Source of the DNA: Stenotrophomonas sp. MYb238
GTDB lineage: Bacteria > Pseudomonadota > Gammaproteobacteria > Xanthomonadales > Xanthomonadaceae
Length of the DNA stretch: 64,000 nucleotides
Assembly (NCBI RefSeq): GCF_009496535.1
Contig: NZ_WIDL01000008.1
Location: 89,490 to 153,489 of the forward strand
Reading direction: 5' to 3'
Part shown: positions 9,090 through 17,314 of the stretch, piece by piece
Layout: each line of letters begins with the position of its first letter
How positions within the stretch are numbered: position 1 is the stretch's first letter
Notes under the pieces: model-generated
The model's database searches: none
What the model was told of the DNA's origin: nothing
Seen by the model: the letters and a program-made list of their open reading frames with translations, nothing else
Program-made: the position numbers and the translations under genes

Positions 9090-9251
9090 TGGTCTCCCTC
9101 CTCCCGGGTATGACGCGGCGGCACACGGATGCCGCCCATGCTGCGCACGTTAGCCGGGCGCCCGGAGCCGGAGCATCGTCCGTTCGTACAGTGGGCCGGC
9201 CGGCCGCGGCTCCCGATACTCGCCGGCATCGTGTCTGGCCGGGAGCCGTGG

Positions 9252-10658
9252 ATGTCGTTTCTGATCGTACTGGCGGCGCTGTGCTTCCTGATGTTCGTGG
9301 CCTACCGCGGCTACAGCGTGATCCTGTTCGCGCCGGTGGCGGCGCTGGGCGCGGTGCTGCTGACCGACCCGACGCTGGTGCAGCCGATGTTCACCGGCCT
9401 GTTCATGGACAAGATGGTCGGCTTCCTGAAGCTGTACTTCCCGGTGTTCCTGCTCGGCGCGGTGTTCGGCAAGCTGATCGAGATCTCCGGCTTCTCCAAG
9501 TCGATCGTCACCGCCACCATCCGCCTGGTCGGCGCGCAGCGCGCGATGCTGTCCATCGTGCTGGTCTGCGCCCTGCTCACCTACGGCGGGGTGTCGCTGT
9601 TCGTGGTGGTGTTCGCGGTCTATCCGTTCGCCGCCGAGCTGTTCCGCCAGAGCGACATCCCCAAGCGGCTGATTCCCGGCACCATCGCGCTGGGTGCCTT
9701 CACCTTCACCATGGACGCGCTGCCGGGCACGCCGCAGATCCAGAACATCATCCCGGCCTCGTTCTTCGGCACCACCGGCTGGGCGGCGCCGTGGCTGGGC
9801 GTGATCGGCACGGTGGTGATCCTGATCCTGGGCATGAGCTACCTGGAATGGCGCCGCCGCGTCGCCGCCGCCAAAGGCGAGGGATATTCCGGCGCCCACG
9901 AGGAACTGCGCAACGAGCCCGAGCCGTTCCAGGGCGACCGCCTGGCGCATCCGCTGGTGGCGGTGCTGCCGCTGGTGCTGGTGGGCGTGGCCAATTTCCT
10001 GCTCACCCGCTGGATCCCCGGGTTCTACGGCGAAAGCCAGTCGTTCGTGCCGGCGGTGATCGGCAACCCGGCGCCGGTGGTGCAGGAGGTATCCAAGGTC
10101 GCCGCCATCTGGGCGGTGCAGGGCGCGCTGCTGCTGGGCATCCTCAGCGTCATCGCCTTCGCCTGGAAGCCGGTGGTGGCCGCGTTCGCCGAAGGCACCA
10201 AGTCGGCCATCGGCGGCGCCATGCTGGCCTCGATGAACACCGCCTCCGAATACGGCTTCGGCGCGGTGATCGCCGCCCTGCCCGGCTTCCTGGTCGTGGC
10301 CAACGCGCTGGGCTCGATCCCCAACCCGCTGGTCAACGAGGCCATTTCCGTCACCGCCATGGCCGGCATCACCGGCTCGGCATCCGGCGGCATGAGCATC
10401 GCGCTGGCGGCGATGGCCGACAGCTTCATCGCCAACGCGCAGGCCGCCGGCATCCCGATGGAGGTGCTGCACCGCGTGGCGGCGATGGCCTCCGGCGGCA
10501 TGGACACGCTGCCGCACAACGGCGCGGTCATCACCGTGCTCGCCGTCACCGGCCTGACCCACCGCCAGTCCTACAAGGACATCTTCGCCATCACCCTCAT
10601 CAAGACCCTGGCCGTGTTCGCGATCATCGGCGTGTACTACGCCACCGGCGTGGTCTGA
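9252..10658 (+). CDS. GntP-family permease
   Basis: Inner-membrane proton symporter of 468 residues with about 12-14 hydrophobic segments, matching the gluconate:H+ symporter (GntP/DsdX) family, which imports gluconate or other hydroxy acids. Family-like stretches are YFPVFLLGAVFGKLIEISG, ALGAFTFTMDALPGTPQIQN and MASGGMDTLPHNGAVITVL near residue 420. The start at 9252 is supported by GGGAG six bases upstream; the longer reading frame upstream is polar and has no ribosome site. The gene is divergent from the TonB-dependent receptor. The exact substrate is unknown, and no catabolic genes adjoin it. Confidence 0.87.
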   Translation: MSFLIVLAALCFLMFVAYRGYSVILFAPVAALGAVLLTDPTLVQPMFTGLFMDKMVGFLKLYFPVFLLGAVFGKLIEISGFSKSIVTATIRLVGAQRAMLSIVLVCALLTYGGVSLFVVVFAVYPFAAELFRQSDIPKRLIPGTIALGAFTFTMDALPGTPQIQNIIPASFFGTTGWAAPWLGVIGTVVILILGMSYLEWRRRVAAAKGEGYSGAHEELRNEPEPFQGDRLAHPLVAVLPLVLVGVANFLLTRWIPGFYGESQSFVPAVIGNPAPVVQEVSKVAAIWAVQGALLLGILSVIAFAWKPVVAAFAEGTKSAIGGAMLASMNTASEYGFGAVIAALPGFLVVANALGSIPNPLVNEAISVTAMAGITGSASGGMSIALAAMADSFIANAQAAGIPMEVLHRVAAMASGGMDTLPHNGAVITVLAVTGLTHRQSYKDIFAITLIKTLAVFAIIGVYYATGVV

Positions 10659-10898
10659 GACGGGGGAATCCCGGCCCTGCCGGCCGTACCGGCCGCAGGA
10701 TGGTACCGCGCATCATCCTGCGTTCCGGCCGCCGCCGGAACACCCCATCGGCACCGCTGGGCGGACGCCGCAGGGGCCGGCTCCGCCGGAACGCGATCGA
10801 GGGAACTGGCGCGGGATGGGGAAGGGACGTGGAGCGGCAGGGAATCCACGAAACGGCGTCGCGCGACGGCAGCCGGACCGGCCACGGCCGGCACATCG

Positions 10899-11624
10899 TC
10901 AACGCGCGGCCAGTTGCCCGCAGTGGCCTTCCAGCAGTTGCGAATGCCGCAGCCACTCCGGGTCGGGGTAATAGGCGAATACCAGGGTGCCCCCGCGCAG
11001 GCTGTCGATCAGCGGACGCGCCACCGCTGGCCGTACCGCCGGGCATCCCAGGCTACGTCCCAGCCGTCCCTGCACGCGCGCGGCGACCGGATTCACATAG
11101 GGCGCGCCATGGATGACGATCGCGCGCTCGCGGGCGCGGTCGTTGAAACCGGGCTCCAGCCCCCGCAACCGCAGCGAGTACCCGTTGCCGCCGCTGTAGG
11201 TTTCCTGCGCGACGAACGCCCCCAGGCTGGACATGTAGCTGCCCTCGCGGTTGGAAAAACTGCGTGTCAGGTTGTCGCCGCTGTTGCGCCCGTGCGCCAC
11301 CCACTCCTCGAACAGCAGCGTCTGCCTGTCCAGGTCGAACACCCACAGCCGCGGTTCGGTGGACGGGCGGGAGTAGTCGATCACGCCGAGCCGCCGCGGG
11401 TCCAGCCCCGGTTCGCGGCGCTGCAGGGCGCAGGCCATGGCACGCGCCGCCAGCGCCAGCACATTGCGGTCGGCCGCCGGCGCGGCCTGCGCCAGTTGTT
11501 CGACCCGCAGCGGCGGACCTTCGGCCAGCGCCGCAAGATCGGGGGCCGGCGCAGCGCGCGACGGGGCGGCGGGCACGGCCAGCAGGCAGGGCAGCAACAG
11601 GCGGAGATACGGCAATGGATTCAT
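10899..11624 (-). CDS. Secreted murein L,D-transpeptidase catalytic-domain protein
   Basis: Exported protein of 241 residues with an N-terminal signal peptide (about 1-24, cleavage after SRA). The catalytic domain is of the YkuD_2 type, found in murein L,D-transpeptidase-like proteins. VIHGAPYVNP supplies the conserved His, and GRSLGCPAVRP holds the nucleophilic Cys at about 192. Such enzymes cross-link peptidoglycan or attach proteins through meso-diaminopimelate. It sits 24 bases downstream of a second, classical YkuD-type gene on the same strand, so the two probably form an operon. No strong Shine-Dalgarno is visible before the ATG. Confidence 0.85.
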   Translation of the reverse strand: MNPLPYLRLLLPCLLAVPAAPSRAAPAPDLAALAEGPPLRVEQLAQAAPAADRNVLALAARAMACALQRREPGLDPRRLGVIDYSRPSTEPRLWVFDLDRQTLLFEEWVAHGRNSGDNLTRSFSNREGSYMSSLGAFVAQETYSGGNGYSLRLRGLEPGFNDRARERAIVIHGAPYVNPVAARVQGRLGRSLGCPAVRPAVARPLIDSLRGGTLVFAYYPDPEWLRHSQLLEGHCGQLAAR

Positions 11625-11648
11625 GGCGGGAGATGGCCGGACGCAGGC

Positions 11649-12686
11649 TCACTGGCTAGGGGCGGGCGGTGCCGATTCCAATACCGGCTGCATGTCCTGT
11701 TCAGCGCCGGTCGGCCGCACCGCCGGCAGGCTCGTGACCAGCAGGGTGGTGCCGGGCACCAGCACGTCGTACAGCCGGCGCGCGAAATCGGCCGGCAACT
11801 GCACCGGCAGCGACGGTCGCGCCAGAAGGTCGGGGATCTCCCCCGCCGCGGCTTCGCCCAGCAGCGGGTAGGCGGTCCAGCGGTGGCGGCCGCGCTGTGG
11901 GTCGAGCGGGCTGGGCGTGCCGTCCATCTCCTGCCCCATCACGAACAGGGTGGTGCCGGTGAACGCCGGCAGCCCCTCCATGCCCATCTTCGATTCGGCG
12001 ATCGGCACCCCGTCGCGCAGCACGTAGATGCGCCGGTCGTGGGTGCTGACCAGGATGCCCACCTGTCCCTGCGGCGACAGGTCATCGTCCCAGTAGTGGT
12101 CCGGGGCGTCCGCGGCAGTGGCCATCGGCAAACCGCGGGCGGTGACCGGCGCCAGCACCGCCGGATAGACCAGCGTCATCGGGGAACTGCGGCCATCGGC
12201 CACCACCACCGTATCGCCGCGGCGGGTCTCGGCGAAAAGCTTCTGCGCGAACGCCTGCGGCAGGCGCACGCAGCCGTGCGAGGCCGGATACCCGGGCAGC
12301 GAACCGCCGTGCAGGGCGATGCCGTCCCACGTCAGCCGCTGCATGTAGGGCATCGGCGCGTTGTTGTAGAGATTGGAGCGGTGGTCCTTGTTCTTCTGCA
12401 GGATGGTGAAAACGCCGGTCGGCGTTTCATGCCCGGCCTTGCCGGAACTGATGGTGGTCATGCCGATGGCGATGCCGTTGCGATAGACGTAGGCACGCTG
12501 GTCGTCCAGGCTGACCACCAGTACGATCGGACCGGCCGGCGATATCTCCGGATGCCAAAGATATTGCCCCGGCTTCAGGTCCAAGGGATTTTCCGGCGTC
12601 GGTACCGGTTGGGCCGCAAGCGGCAGGGCAGCGGCCAGCACCAAACAGGCAGACAGCCAGAACCCGCATCGTCTCCAGTCCTTCAT
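11649..12686 (-). CDS. L,D-transpeptidase (YkuD) with a second, degenerate domain
   Basis: Exported protein of 345 residues; signal peptide about 1-24 (LSACLVLAAALPLAAQ). The first domain (about 40-165) is a YkuD L,D-transpeptidase with PTGVFTILQK, IALHGG and the catalytic SHGCVRLP, Cys near residue 138. The second half (about 205-300) repeats the start of the fold (GQVGILVSTHDRRIYVLRDG followed by FTGTTLFVMGQEMDG), but the HGC motif is absent, so it should be non-catalytic. ATG at 12686 was chosen because the signal peptide starts there; ATG at 12698 adds four residues. It precedes the YkuD_2 gene at 10899-11624, and both act in the periplasm on peptidoglycan. Confidence 0.85.
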   Translation of the reverse strand: MKDWRRCGFWLSACLVLAAALPLAAQPVPTPENPLDLKPGQYLWHPEISPAGPIVLVVSLDDQRAYVYRNGIAIGMTTISSGKAGHETPTGVFTILQKNKDHRSNLYNNAPMPYMQRLTWDGIALHGGSLPGYPASHGCVRLPQAFAQKLFAETRRGDTVVVADGRSSPMTLVYPAVLAPVTARGLPMATAADAPDHYWDDDLSPQGQVGILVSTHDRRIYVLRDGVPIAESKMGMEGLPAFTGTTLFVMGQEMDGTPSPLDPQRGRHRWTAYPLLGEAAAGEIPDLLARPSLPVQLPADFARRLYDVLVPGTTLLVTSLPAVRPTGAEQDMQPVLESAPPAPSQ

Positions 12687-12698
12687 GTTTCCCGCCAT

Positions 12699-13001
12699 CG
12701 TGCACCATGTCCGGATGCCGTCAGCGTAGCGCAGGCCGCACGGACCCTTCATCACCCCCCGCGGAGGGCAAGGGCAATGCCGACCCCATTGCCGGAATCC
12801 CATACATGCCCGGCAAGGCGGTCTCTCCCTTGCGGTACGCAGGCGCTGCTGTGCCATGGGACGAACTGGAGGTGCCCTCGAAACGCGGCACACCGGCTGC
12901 GGGGAACACGCCTGCCGCCGATCACCGACAGGCGAGCGACGTGACGCCCGCACGCCCGACGGTGGACGGCGGCACGCGGAGGCTGGAAAACGCACGCGCC
13001 C
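12699..13001. other. Intergenic stretch without a recognised gene
   Basis: About 300 bases between the L,D-transpeptidase start and the terminator of the putative small RNA. It should hold the promoter of the transpeptidase operon, but no convincing -35/-10 pair was found. Short open frames here have no ribosome site and no recognisable product. Confidence 0.5.
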
Positions 13002-13046
13002 AAAAAGAAATCGCCCGGCTGCACGTCACTGTGCAACACCGGGCGA
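13002..13046 (-). terminator. Strong intrinsic terminator
   Basis: An 8-bp GC stem (13011-13018 with 13039-13046), extended by an inner 5-bp stem, is followed on the minus strand by TTTCTTTTT. It terminates the comEA-like gene and/or the GGA-rich RNA. Confidence 0.9.
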
Positions 13047-13148
13047 CATTCACGTCCCTGTAGGCATCCTGCCTTCCCCAGCCTCCTGGCTATCCGGGGT
13101 TCTCCGTGTGGCCGTCATCCGGACGACGCACTTGTCGCGATTCCCTTC
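13002..13148 (-). ncRNA. GGA-rich hairpin RNA, candidate CsrA/RsmA sponge
   Basis: Between the comEA-like stop and a strong terminator, the minus strand can fold into a chain of small hairpins that expose GGA. One is a 6-bp stem with loop CGGAU (13111-13127). Another is a CCCC/GGGG hairpin with an inner GCC-AGGA-GGC (13076-13099). A third is AGGCA-GGA-TGCCT (13062-13074). Unpaired ACGGAGA and AGGGACG lie at about 13103 and 13055. Six GGA triplets fall within about 65 bases. It ends with TCGCCCGG...CCGGGCGA, an inner TGCAC/GTGCA stem, and TTTCTTTTT (13002-13046). This layout is that of CsrB/RsmX/Y/Z RNAs that sequester CsrA/RsmA. The 5' end is uncertain; it could also be the comEA 3' UTR. No search could be run. 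Confidence 0.55.
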
Positions 13149-13151
13149 CGC

Positions 13152-13484
13152 TCAGCGCCTCTCGACCGGCTTGGTCGTTGCCGCCTTGGCGTTCCTGGCA
13201 GCGGAGGCGGTTCCTGCGCCCACGCCGATCAGGTCACGATTCCGTTCGACCGTCTTCAACCCGATGCCCTTGACCAGCGCCAGTTCCTCGACGCTCTTGA
13301 AGGGACCGTTCGCCTGTCGGTATTCGACGATCGCCTGCGCCTTGGCGGCGCCGACATTCACCAATACCCGGTCCAGCTCCGCCGCGGTGGCGGTATTGAT
13401 GTCGACCTTGTCCGTGGCTTGCGCCGATGCGGTCAACAACAACGCCAGAACCAGTGACTTCAGCATCACGGTGAAAAGCTTCAT
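13152..13484 (-). CDS. ComEA-family helix-hairpin-helix protein
   Basis: Secreted or periplasmic protein of 110 residues. A signal peptide (about 1-23, ending SAQA) precedes two helix-hairpin-helix motifs (VDINTATAAELDRVLVNVG and VEELALVKGIGLKTVERN), the arrangement of ComEA, which binds incoming DNA during transformation. The C-terminal tail is Ala/Lys rich. The start at 13484 is backed by AAGGAG ten bases upstream; the upstream extension is not signal-like. A role in DNA uptake fits a genome with a full type IV pilus set, but many Xanthomonadaceae carry several such small proteins, so competence is an inference. Confidence 0.87.
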   Translation of the reverse strand: MKLFTVMLKSLVLALLLTASAQATDKVDINTATAAELDRVLVNVGAAKAQAIVEYRQANGPFKSVEELALVKGIGLKTVERNRDLIGVGAGTASAARNAKAATTKPVERR

Positions 13485-13611
13485 CGCTGCAACTCCTTGT
13501 GGCTTGGACTGGAATGCCGGCATCCCCGCCGGCCAGACCAGTGTTCCGCGCCACATGAACACAGCCTATCCGCCACGCCTCCGGCCCACAGCCGGCAAAC
13601 CGCCCGATTCT

Positions 13612-13631
13612 TTGTAGGAAAATTCCTACAA
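13612..13631. promoter_or_regulatory. 20-bp palindrome upstream of the M20 peptidase gene
   Basis: TTGTAGGAA and TTCCTACAA form a perfect 9-bp inverted repeat with a two-base centre. It lies where the -35 region would be for a TAGAAT -10 box at 13643-13648 and 53-72 bases before the ATG of the dipeptidase gene. A repressor or activator site is likely; the regulator is unknown. It differs from the LexA boxes known in xanthomonads. Confidence 0.6.
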
Positions 13632-13683
13632 GAGGGACGGCGTAGAATGGGCGCATCTGAAACCTTGCAACCGGAGTTCCCGA

Positions 13684-15177
13684 ATGGACAGCGCCAAGCT
13701 CGGCCAATTTCTCAGCGACAAATGGGACAACGACATCGTCCCGCAGCTGGTCGACTACATCCGCATCCCCAACAAGTCGCCGATGTTCGACGCGAACTGG
13801 GTTGCCAATGGCTATATGGACCAGGCCGTGGCGCTGATGGAAAACTGGGCCAAGGCGCAGAAGATTCCCGGCCTGCAGGTCGAAGTGGTGCGCCTGGAAG
13901 GCCGTACCCCTCTGATTTTCCTGGAAATCCCCGCCTCCGGCCCGGAAACCGGCGACGACACCGTGCTGCTCTACGGCCACCTGGACAAGCAGCCGGAAAT
14001 GACCGGCTGGGACGCCGACCTCGGCCCGTGGAAGCCGGTGCTGCGCGGCGAAAAACTCTATGGCCGCGGCGGCGCCGACGACGGCTACGCCATCTTCGGC
14101 TCGCTGGCCGCCGTGCTCGCGCTGCAGGAGCAGGGCCTGCCGCACGCCCGCTGCGTGATCCTGATCGAGGCCTGCGAGGAATCCGGTTCCTACGACCTGC
14201 CGGCCTACGTCGACCACCTGGCCGCGCGCATCGGCCAGCCGTCGCTGGTGGTCTGCCTGGACTCGGGCTGCGCCAATTACGACCAGCTGTGGTGCACCAC
14301 CTCGCTGCGCGGCCTGACCGGCGGCAACTTCACCGTGAAGGTGCTCAACGAGGGCGTGCATTCGGGCGACGCCTCCGGCGTGGTGCCGTCGTCTTTCCGC
14401 CTGCTGCGCCAGCTGCTCTCGCGCATCGAGGACGAGAACACCGGCCGCATCCTGCTCGACGGCCTGCACGTGGACGTACCGGCCGAGCGCCTGGAGCAGG
14501 CCAGGCGCGCCGCCGACGTGGTCGATACCGCCATCTTCGACAAGTTCCCGCTGGTGGACGGCCTCAAGCCGATGAACGAGGACCTGACCGAACTGGTGCT
14601 CAACCGCACCTGGCGCCCGGCGCTGTCGGTGACCGGCATCGGCGGCATGCCGCCGCTGGAATCGGCCGGCAACGTGCTGCGCCCGGAGACCGCGGTGAAG
14701 CTGTCGCTGCGCCTGCCGCCGACCGCCAACGGCAAGGCCTGCGGCGAGCTGCTGAAGGAAGCGCTGCTGCGCGACCCGCCGAACGGCGCGCACGTCACCC
14801 TGGACCTGGAAAAGGCCTCCACCGGCTGGAACGCCCCGGCCATGGCGCCGTGGCTGGAGCGGTCCATCGACGACGCCAGCCAGGCCTTCTTCGGCAAGCC
14901 GGCCATGTACATGGGCGAAGGCGGCTCGATCCCGTTCATGGGCATGCTGGGCGAGAAGTTCCCCGGCGCGCAGTTCATGATCACCGGCGTGCTCGGCCCG
15001 CATTCCAACGCGCACGGCCCGAACGAGTTCCTGCACATCCCGATGGGCAAGCGCGTCACCGCCTGCGTGTCCAAGGTGCTGTTCGACCATCACGCGGCCA
15101 GCCTGCGCGGCGAAACCAGCGGCTCGCCCGTGGCGGCCGACAGCGGCACCCGCCACGGCGGCCACGGCTGCTGCTGA
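13684..15177 (+). CDS. M20-family metallopeptidase (dipeptidase type)
   Basis: Cytoplasmic di-zinc peptidase of 497 residues, the usual length for the M20 dipeptidase/CNDP-like branch that cleaves dipeptides or short peptides. Metal and catalytic residues are visible in order: LLYGHLDKQP (His near 99, Asp near 101), YGRGGADDG (Asp near 131), IEACEESGS (Glu pair near 165), CLDSG, and HSNAHGPNEF near the C-terminus (His). The dimerisation lid lies at about 205-390 and includes LNEGVHSGDASGVVPSSF. Only weak ribosome-site sequence (CCGGAG) precedes the ATG. It appears to be a single gene, possibly controlled by the palindrome at 13612-13631. Confidence 0.92.
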   Translation: MDSAKLGQFLSDKWDNDIVPQLVDYIRIPNKSPMFDANWVANGYMDQAVALMENWAKAQKIPGLQVEVVRLEGRTPLIFLEIPASGPETGDDTVLLYGHLDKQPEMTGWDADLGPWKPVLRGEKLYGRGGADDGYAIFGSLAAVLALQEQGLPHARCVILIEACEESGSYDLPAYVDHLAARIGQPSLVVCLDSGCANYDQLWCTTSLRGLTGGNFTVKVLNEGVHSGDASGVVPSSFRLLRQLLSRIEDENTGRILLDGLHVDVPAERLEQARRAADVVDTAIFDKFPLVDGLKPMNEDLTELVLNRTWRPALSVTGIGGMPPLESAGNVLRPETAVKLSLRLPPTANGKACGELLKEALLRDPPNGAHVTLDLEKASTGWNAPAMAPWLERSIDDASQAFFGKPAMYMGEGGSIPFMGMLGEKFPGAQFMITGVLGPHSNAHGPNEFLHIPMGKRVTACVSKVLFDHHAASLRGETSGSPVAADSGTRHGGHGCC

Positions 15178-15241
15178 GCGGCGCAATGACGACGCAGCCC
15201 GGCCTTGCTAGGCTGCGTTTTTCCTTGAGGCGGGTGGATCC

Positions 15242-15511
15242 ATGAGCGGACTGTTTGGCAGCGACAGCTGGCTGTACATCATCCTGGTCGGCTTCGTGGT
15301 CGGCCTGCTGGGGCGCTTCTTCATGCCCGGCAACAACCGCATGGGCTGCCTGCTGACCATCGTGCTGGGCATCGCCGGCGCGGTGTTCGCCGGCTGGTTC
15401 GGCCGCTACATGGGCTGGTACGCCGCCGGGCAGCCGGCCGGTTTCGTCGGCGCCATCGTCGGCGCGATCGCCCTGCTGGCGCTGCTGCGGCTGGTCAGCG
15501 GCAAGCGCTGA
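15242..15511 (+). CDS. GlsB/YeaQ/YmgE-family small membrane protein
   Basis: Inner-membrane protein of 89 residues with three hydrophobic helices rich in Gly (VVGLLGRFFMPG, LLTIVLGIAGAVFAGWFG, GFVGAIVGAIALLALL). It fits the transglycosylase-associated (GlsB/YeaQ/YmgE) family often induced by stress. Its molecular role is unknown in most bacteria. The ATG follows GAGGCGGGTGG. It stands alone between the M20 peptidase and amgK. Confidence 0.88.
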   Translation: MSGLFGSDSWLYIILVGFVVGLLGRFFMPGNNRMGCLLTIVLGIAGAVFAGWFGRYMGWYAAGQPAGFVGAIVGAIALLALLRLVSGKR

Positions 15512-15602
15512 ACGTTCCACCCCTTCCCCTTCGAACACGGGAACGCCGCGGGGCCCTGCCGTCCTGCGCGCGCTCCATGGCACCTGCGAGCACGCTTCAC
15601 CG

Positions 15603-16616
15603 ATGACCCCGGACACCTCCCTGGAACCGCAGCGCGCGCGGCAGCGCCTGGATTGGGCCCGCCACCAGTTGGGCGACGGCGCGGCCGACATCGAGCGCGC
15701 CTCGGTGGACGCCGGTTTCCGCAGCTACTGGCGCGTCACCGGTGATGCCGGCAGCCACATCGTCATGGACGCCCCGCCCGGCCTGGAAGATCCGCGGCCG
15801 TGGCTGCGCATGCGCGAACTGCTGCTGGCGCACGGGCTGCGGGTGCCGGCCCTGCTCGCGCAGGACCTGGACGCCGGCTTCCTGCTGCTGGAAGACCTGG
15901 GTGCGCCGACCTTGGCGCGGCTGCTGGACGACGGCAACGCCGACGCGTGGTTCGACCGCGCCATGGAGCAGCTGATCCGGTTGCAGTCGATCCCGGTGCC
16001 GGAGGGCTTCGGCCATTTCGGCGAAGCCCTGCTGCAGCGCGATGCCGGCCTGTTCGACGAATGGTTCCTGCAGCGCCATCTCGGCCTGGCGCTGGACTGC
16101 GGCGAGATCGAAGGCCTGCAGCTGGCGCAGCGGCGGTTGATGGACAACGCGCTGGGCCAGGCGCAGCTGATGACCCACCGCGACTTCATGCCGCGCAACC
16201 TGATGCCGGTGGAAGATGGCCCGGCGGTGCTGGACTTCCAGGACCTGGTGCGCGGGCCCATCGCCTACGATCCGGTGAGCCTGTTCAAGGACGCCTTCCT
16301 GAGCTGGCCGCTGGAACGCGTGGACGGCTGGCTGGCGCGCTACCACGAACGCGCCCTCGCCGCCGGCCTGCCGGTACCCGACCGCGCCACCTTCCTGCGC
16401 GATGCCGACTGGATGGGCGTGCAGCGGCACCTAAAGATCCTGGGCATCTTCTCCCGCCTGCACTACCGCGACGGCAAGAGCCACTACCTGGAAGACGTGC
16501 CGCGCTTCGTCGCCTATCTCGACGAGGTGCTGCCGCGCCATCCGCAGCTGTCCGCGCTGCGGTCGCTGCTGGAAGACCGCATCAAGCCGGCGCTGGCCGA
16601 ACGGGCCGCGCGGTGA
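15603..16616 (+). CDS. amgK: N-acetylmuramate/N-acetylglucosamine anomeric kinase AmgK
   Basis: Cytoplasmic kinase of 337 residues with an aminoglycoside-phosphotransferase fold. In Pseudomonas it phosphorylates the anomeric OH of MurNAc, the first step of the recycling shortcut to UDP-MurNAc that bypasses de novo synthesis and confers fosfomycin tolerance. Visible are FLLLEDLGAPTLARLL (hinge), the catalytic loop MTHRDFMPRNLM with Asp near 194, and AVLDFQDLVRGPIAYDPVSL (DFQD, metal binding, near 215). The stop overlaps the GTG start of murU (GTGA at 16613-16616). That pairing is the diagnostic context and raises confidence over fold recognition alone. Confidence 0.92.
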   Translation: MTPDTSLEPQRARQRLDWARHQLGDGAADIERASVDAGFRSYWRVTGDAGSHIVMDAPPGLEDPRPWLRMRELLLAHGLRVPALLAQDLDAGFLLLEDLGAPTLARLLDDGNADAWFDRAMEQLIRLQSIPVPEGFGHFGEALLQRDAGLFDEWFLQRHLGLALDCGEIEGLQLAQRRLMDNALGQAQLMTHRDFMPRNLMPVEDGPAVLDFQDLVRGPIAYDPVSLFKDAFLSWPLERVDGWLARYHERALAAGLPVPDRATFLRDADWMGVQRHLKILGIFSRLHYRDGKSHYLEDVPRFVAYLDEVLPRHPQLSALRSLLEDRIKPALAERAAR

Positions 16617-17314
16617 AGGCGCTGGTTTTCGCCGCGGGGCTGGGCGAGCGCATGCGTCCGCTCACCGAGCGCACGCCCAAGCCGCTGCTGCACGCCGGCG
16701 GCCGCCCGCTGATCGCCTGGCACCTGGAAAAGCTGGCCGCGCTCGGCGTGCGCGACGTGGTGGTCAATACCTCCTGGCTGGCCGAACAGTTCCCCGAGGT
16801 GCTGGGCGACGGCAGCCGCTGGAACCTGCGCCTGCACTACGCCTGCGAAGGGCCGACGCCGCTGGAGACCGGCGGCGGCATGCTCAACGCGCTGCCGCTG
16901 CTGGGCGAGGCGCCGTTCCTGGTGGTCAACGGCGACATCTGGACCGACTTCGATTTCTCGCTGCTGCCGCGCGAACCGGCTGGCGAAGCCCACCTAGTGC
17001 TGGTGGACAACCCGCCGCAGCACCCGCAGGGCGATTACCGCCTCGACGCGCAGGGCGTGCTGCACCACGACCGCGACGCGCCCTGCCTGACCTATGCCGG
17101 CATCGGCATGTACCGCCCGTCGATCCTGGACGACTGGCGCGCGGTGATCGGCGATGCGCCCGGCAGCGAGCGCACGCCGCCGCGTTTCAGCGTGGTGCCG
17201 CTGCAGAAACACTTCATGGCGCAGGGCCGCATCAGCGGCCAGCACCACCGCGGCCGGTGGACCGACGTTGGCACCCTGCAGCGGCTGCAGGCGCTGGAAG
17301 AAGCCCTCTCGTAG
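16613..17314 (+). CDS. murU: N-acetylmuramate-1-phosphate uridylyltransferase MurU
   Basis: Cytoplasmic nucleotidyltransferase of 233 residues that makes UDP-MurNAc from MurNAc-1-phosphate, following AmgK. The signature loop AAGLGERMRPLTERTPKPLL is at about residues 5-24. VVNGDIWTDFDF carries the metal-binding Asp near 107, and RWTDVGTLQRL near the C-terminus supplies the second Asp. The start is GTG at 16613, inside the amgK stop. The TAG stop codon (17312-17314) is itself the TAG of a GTAG repeat element that begins at 17311, so the present C-terminus may have been set by repeat insertion. Confidence 0.93.
   Translation: MKALVFAAGLGERMRPLTERTPKPLLHAGGRPLIAWHLEKLAALGVRDVVVNTSWLAEQFPEVLGDGSRWNLRLHYACEGPTPLETGGGMLNALPLLGEAPFLVVNGDIWTDFDFSLLPREPAGEAHLVLVDNPPQHPQGDYRLDAQGVLHHDRDAPCLTYAGIGMYRPSILDDWRAVIGDAPGSERTPPRFSVVPLQKHFMAQGRISGQHHRGRWTDVGTLQRLQALEEALS

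Noticed and set aside
7149-9113. 654-codon frame antisense to the TonB receptor
   Set aside because: Compositionally biased (His/Val/Gly/Arg) shadow frame; the receptor on the other strand has signal peptide, TonB box, plug and C-terminal aromatic.
13002-13148. Cyclic-di-GMP (GEMM-I) riboswitch
   Set aside because: The conserved GEMM core and tetraloop receptor are missing. The structure is a chain of small GGA hairpins instead.
13612-13631. LexA/SOS box
   Set aside because: The sequence does not fit the LexA sites known for Xanthomonas (TTAG-N-CTAA or TGTACAAATGTACA types), and the downstream gene is a peptidase.
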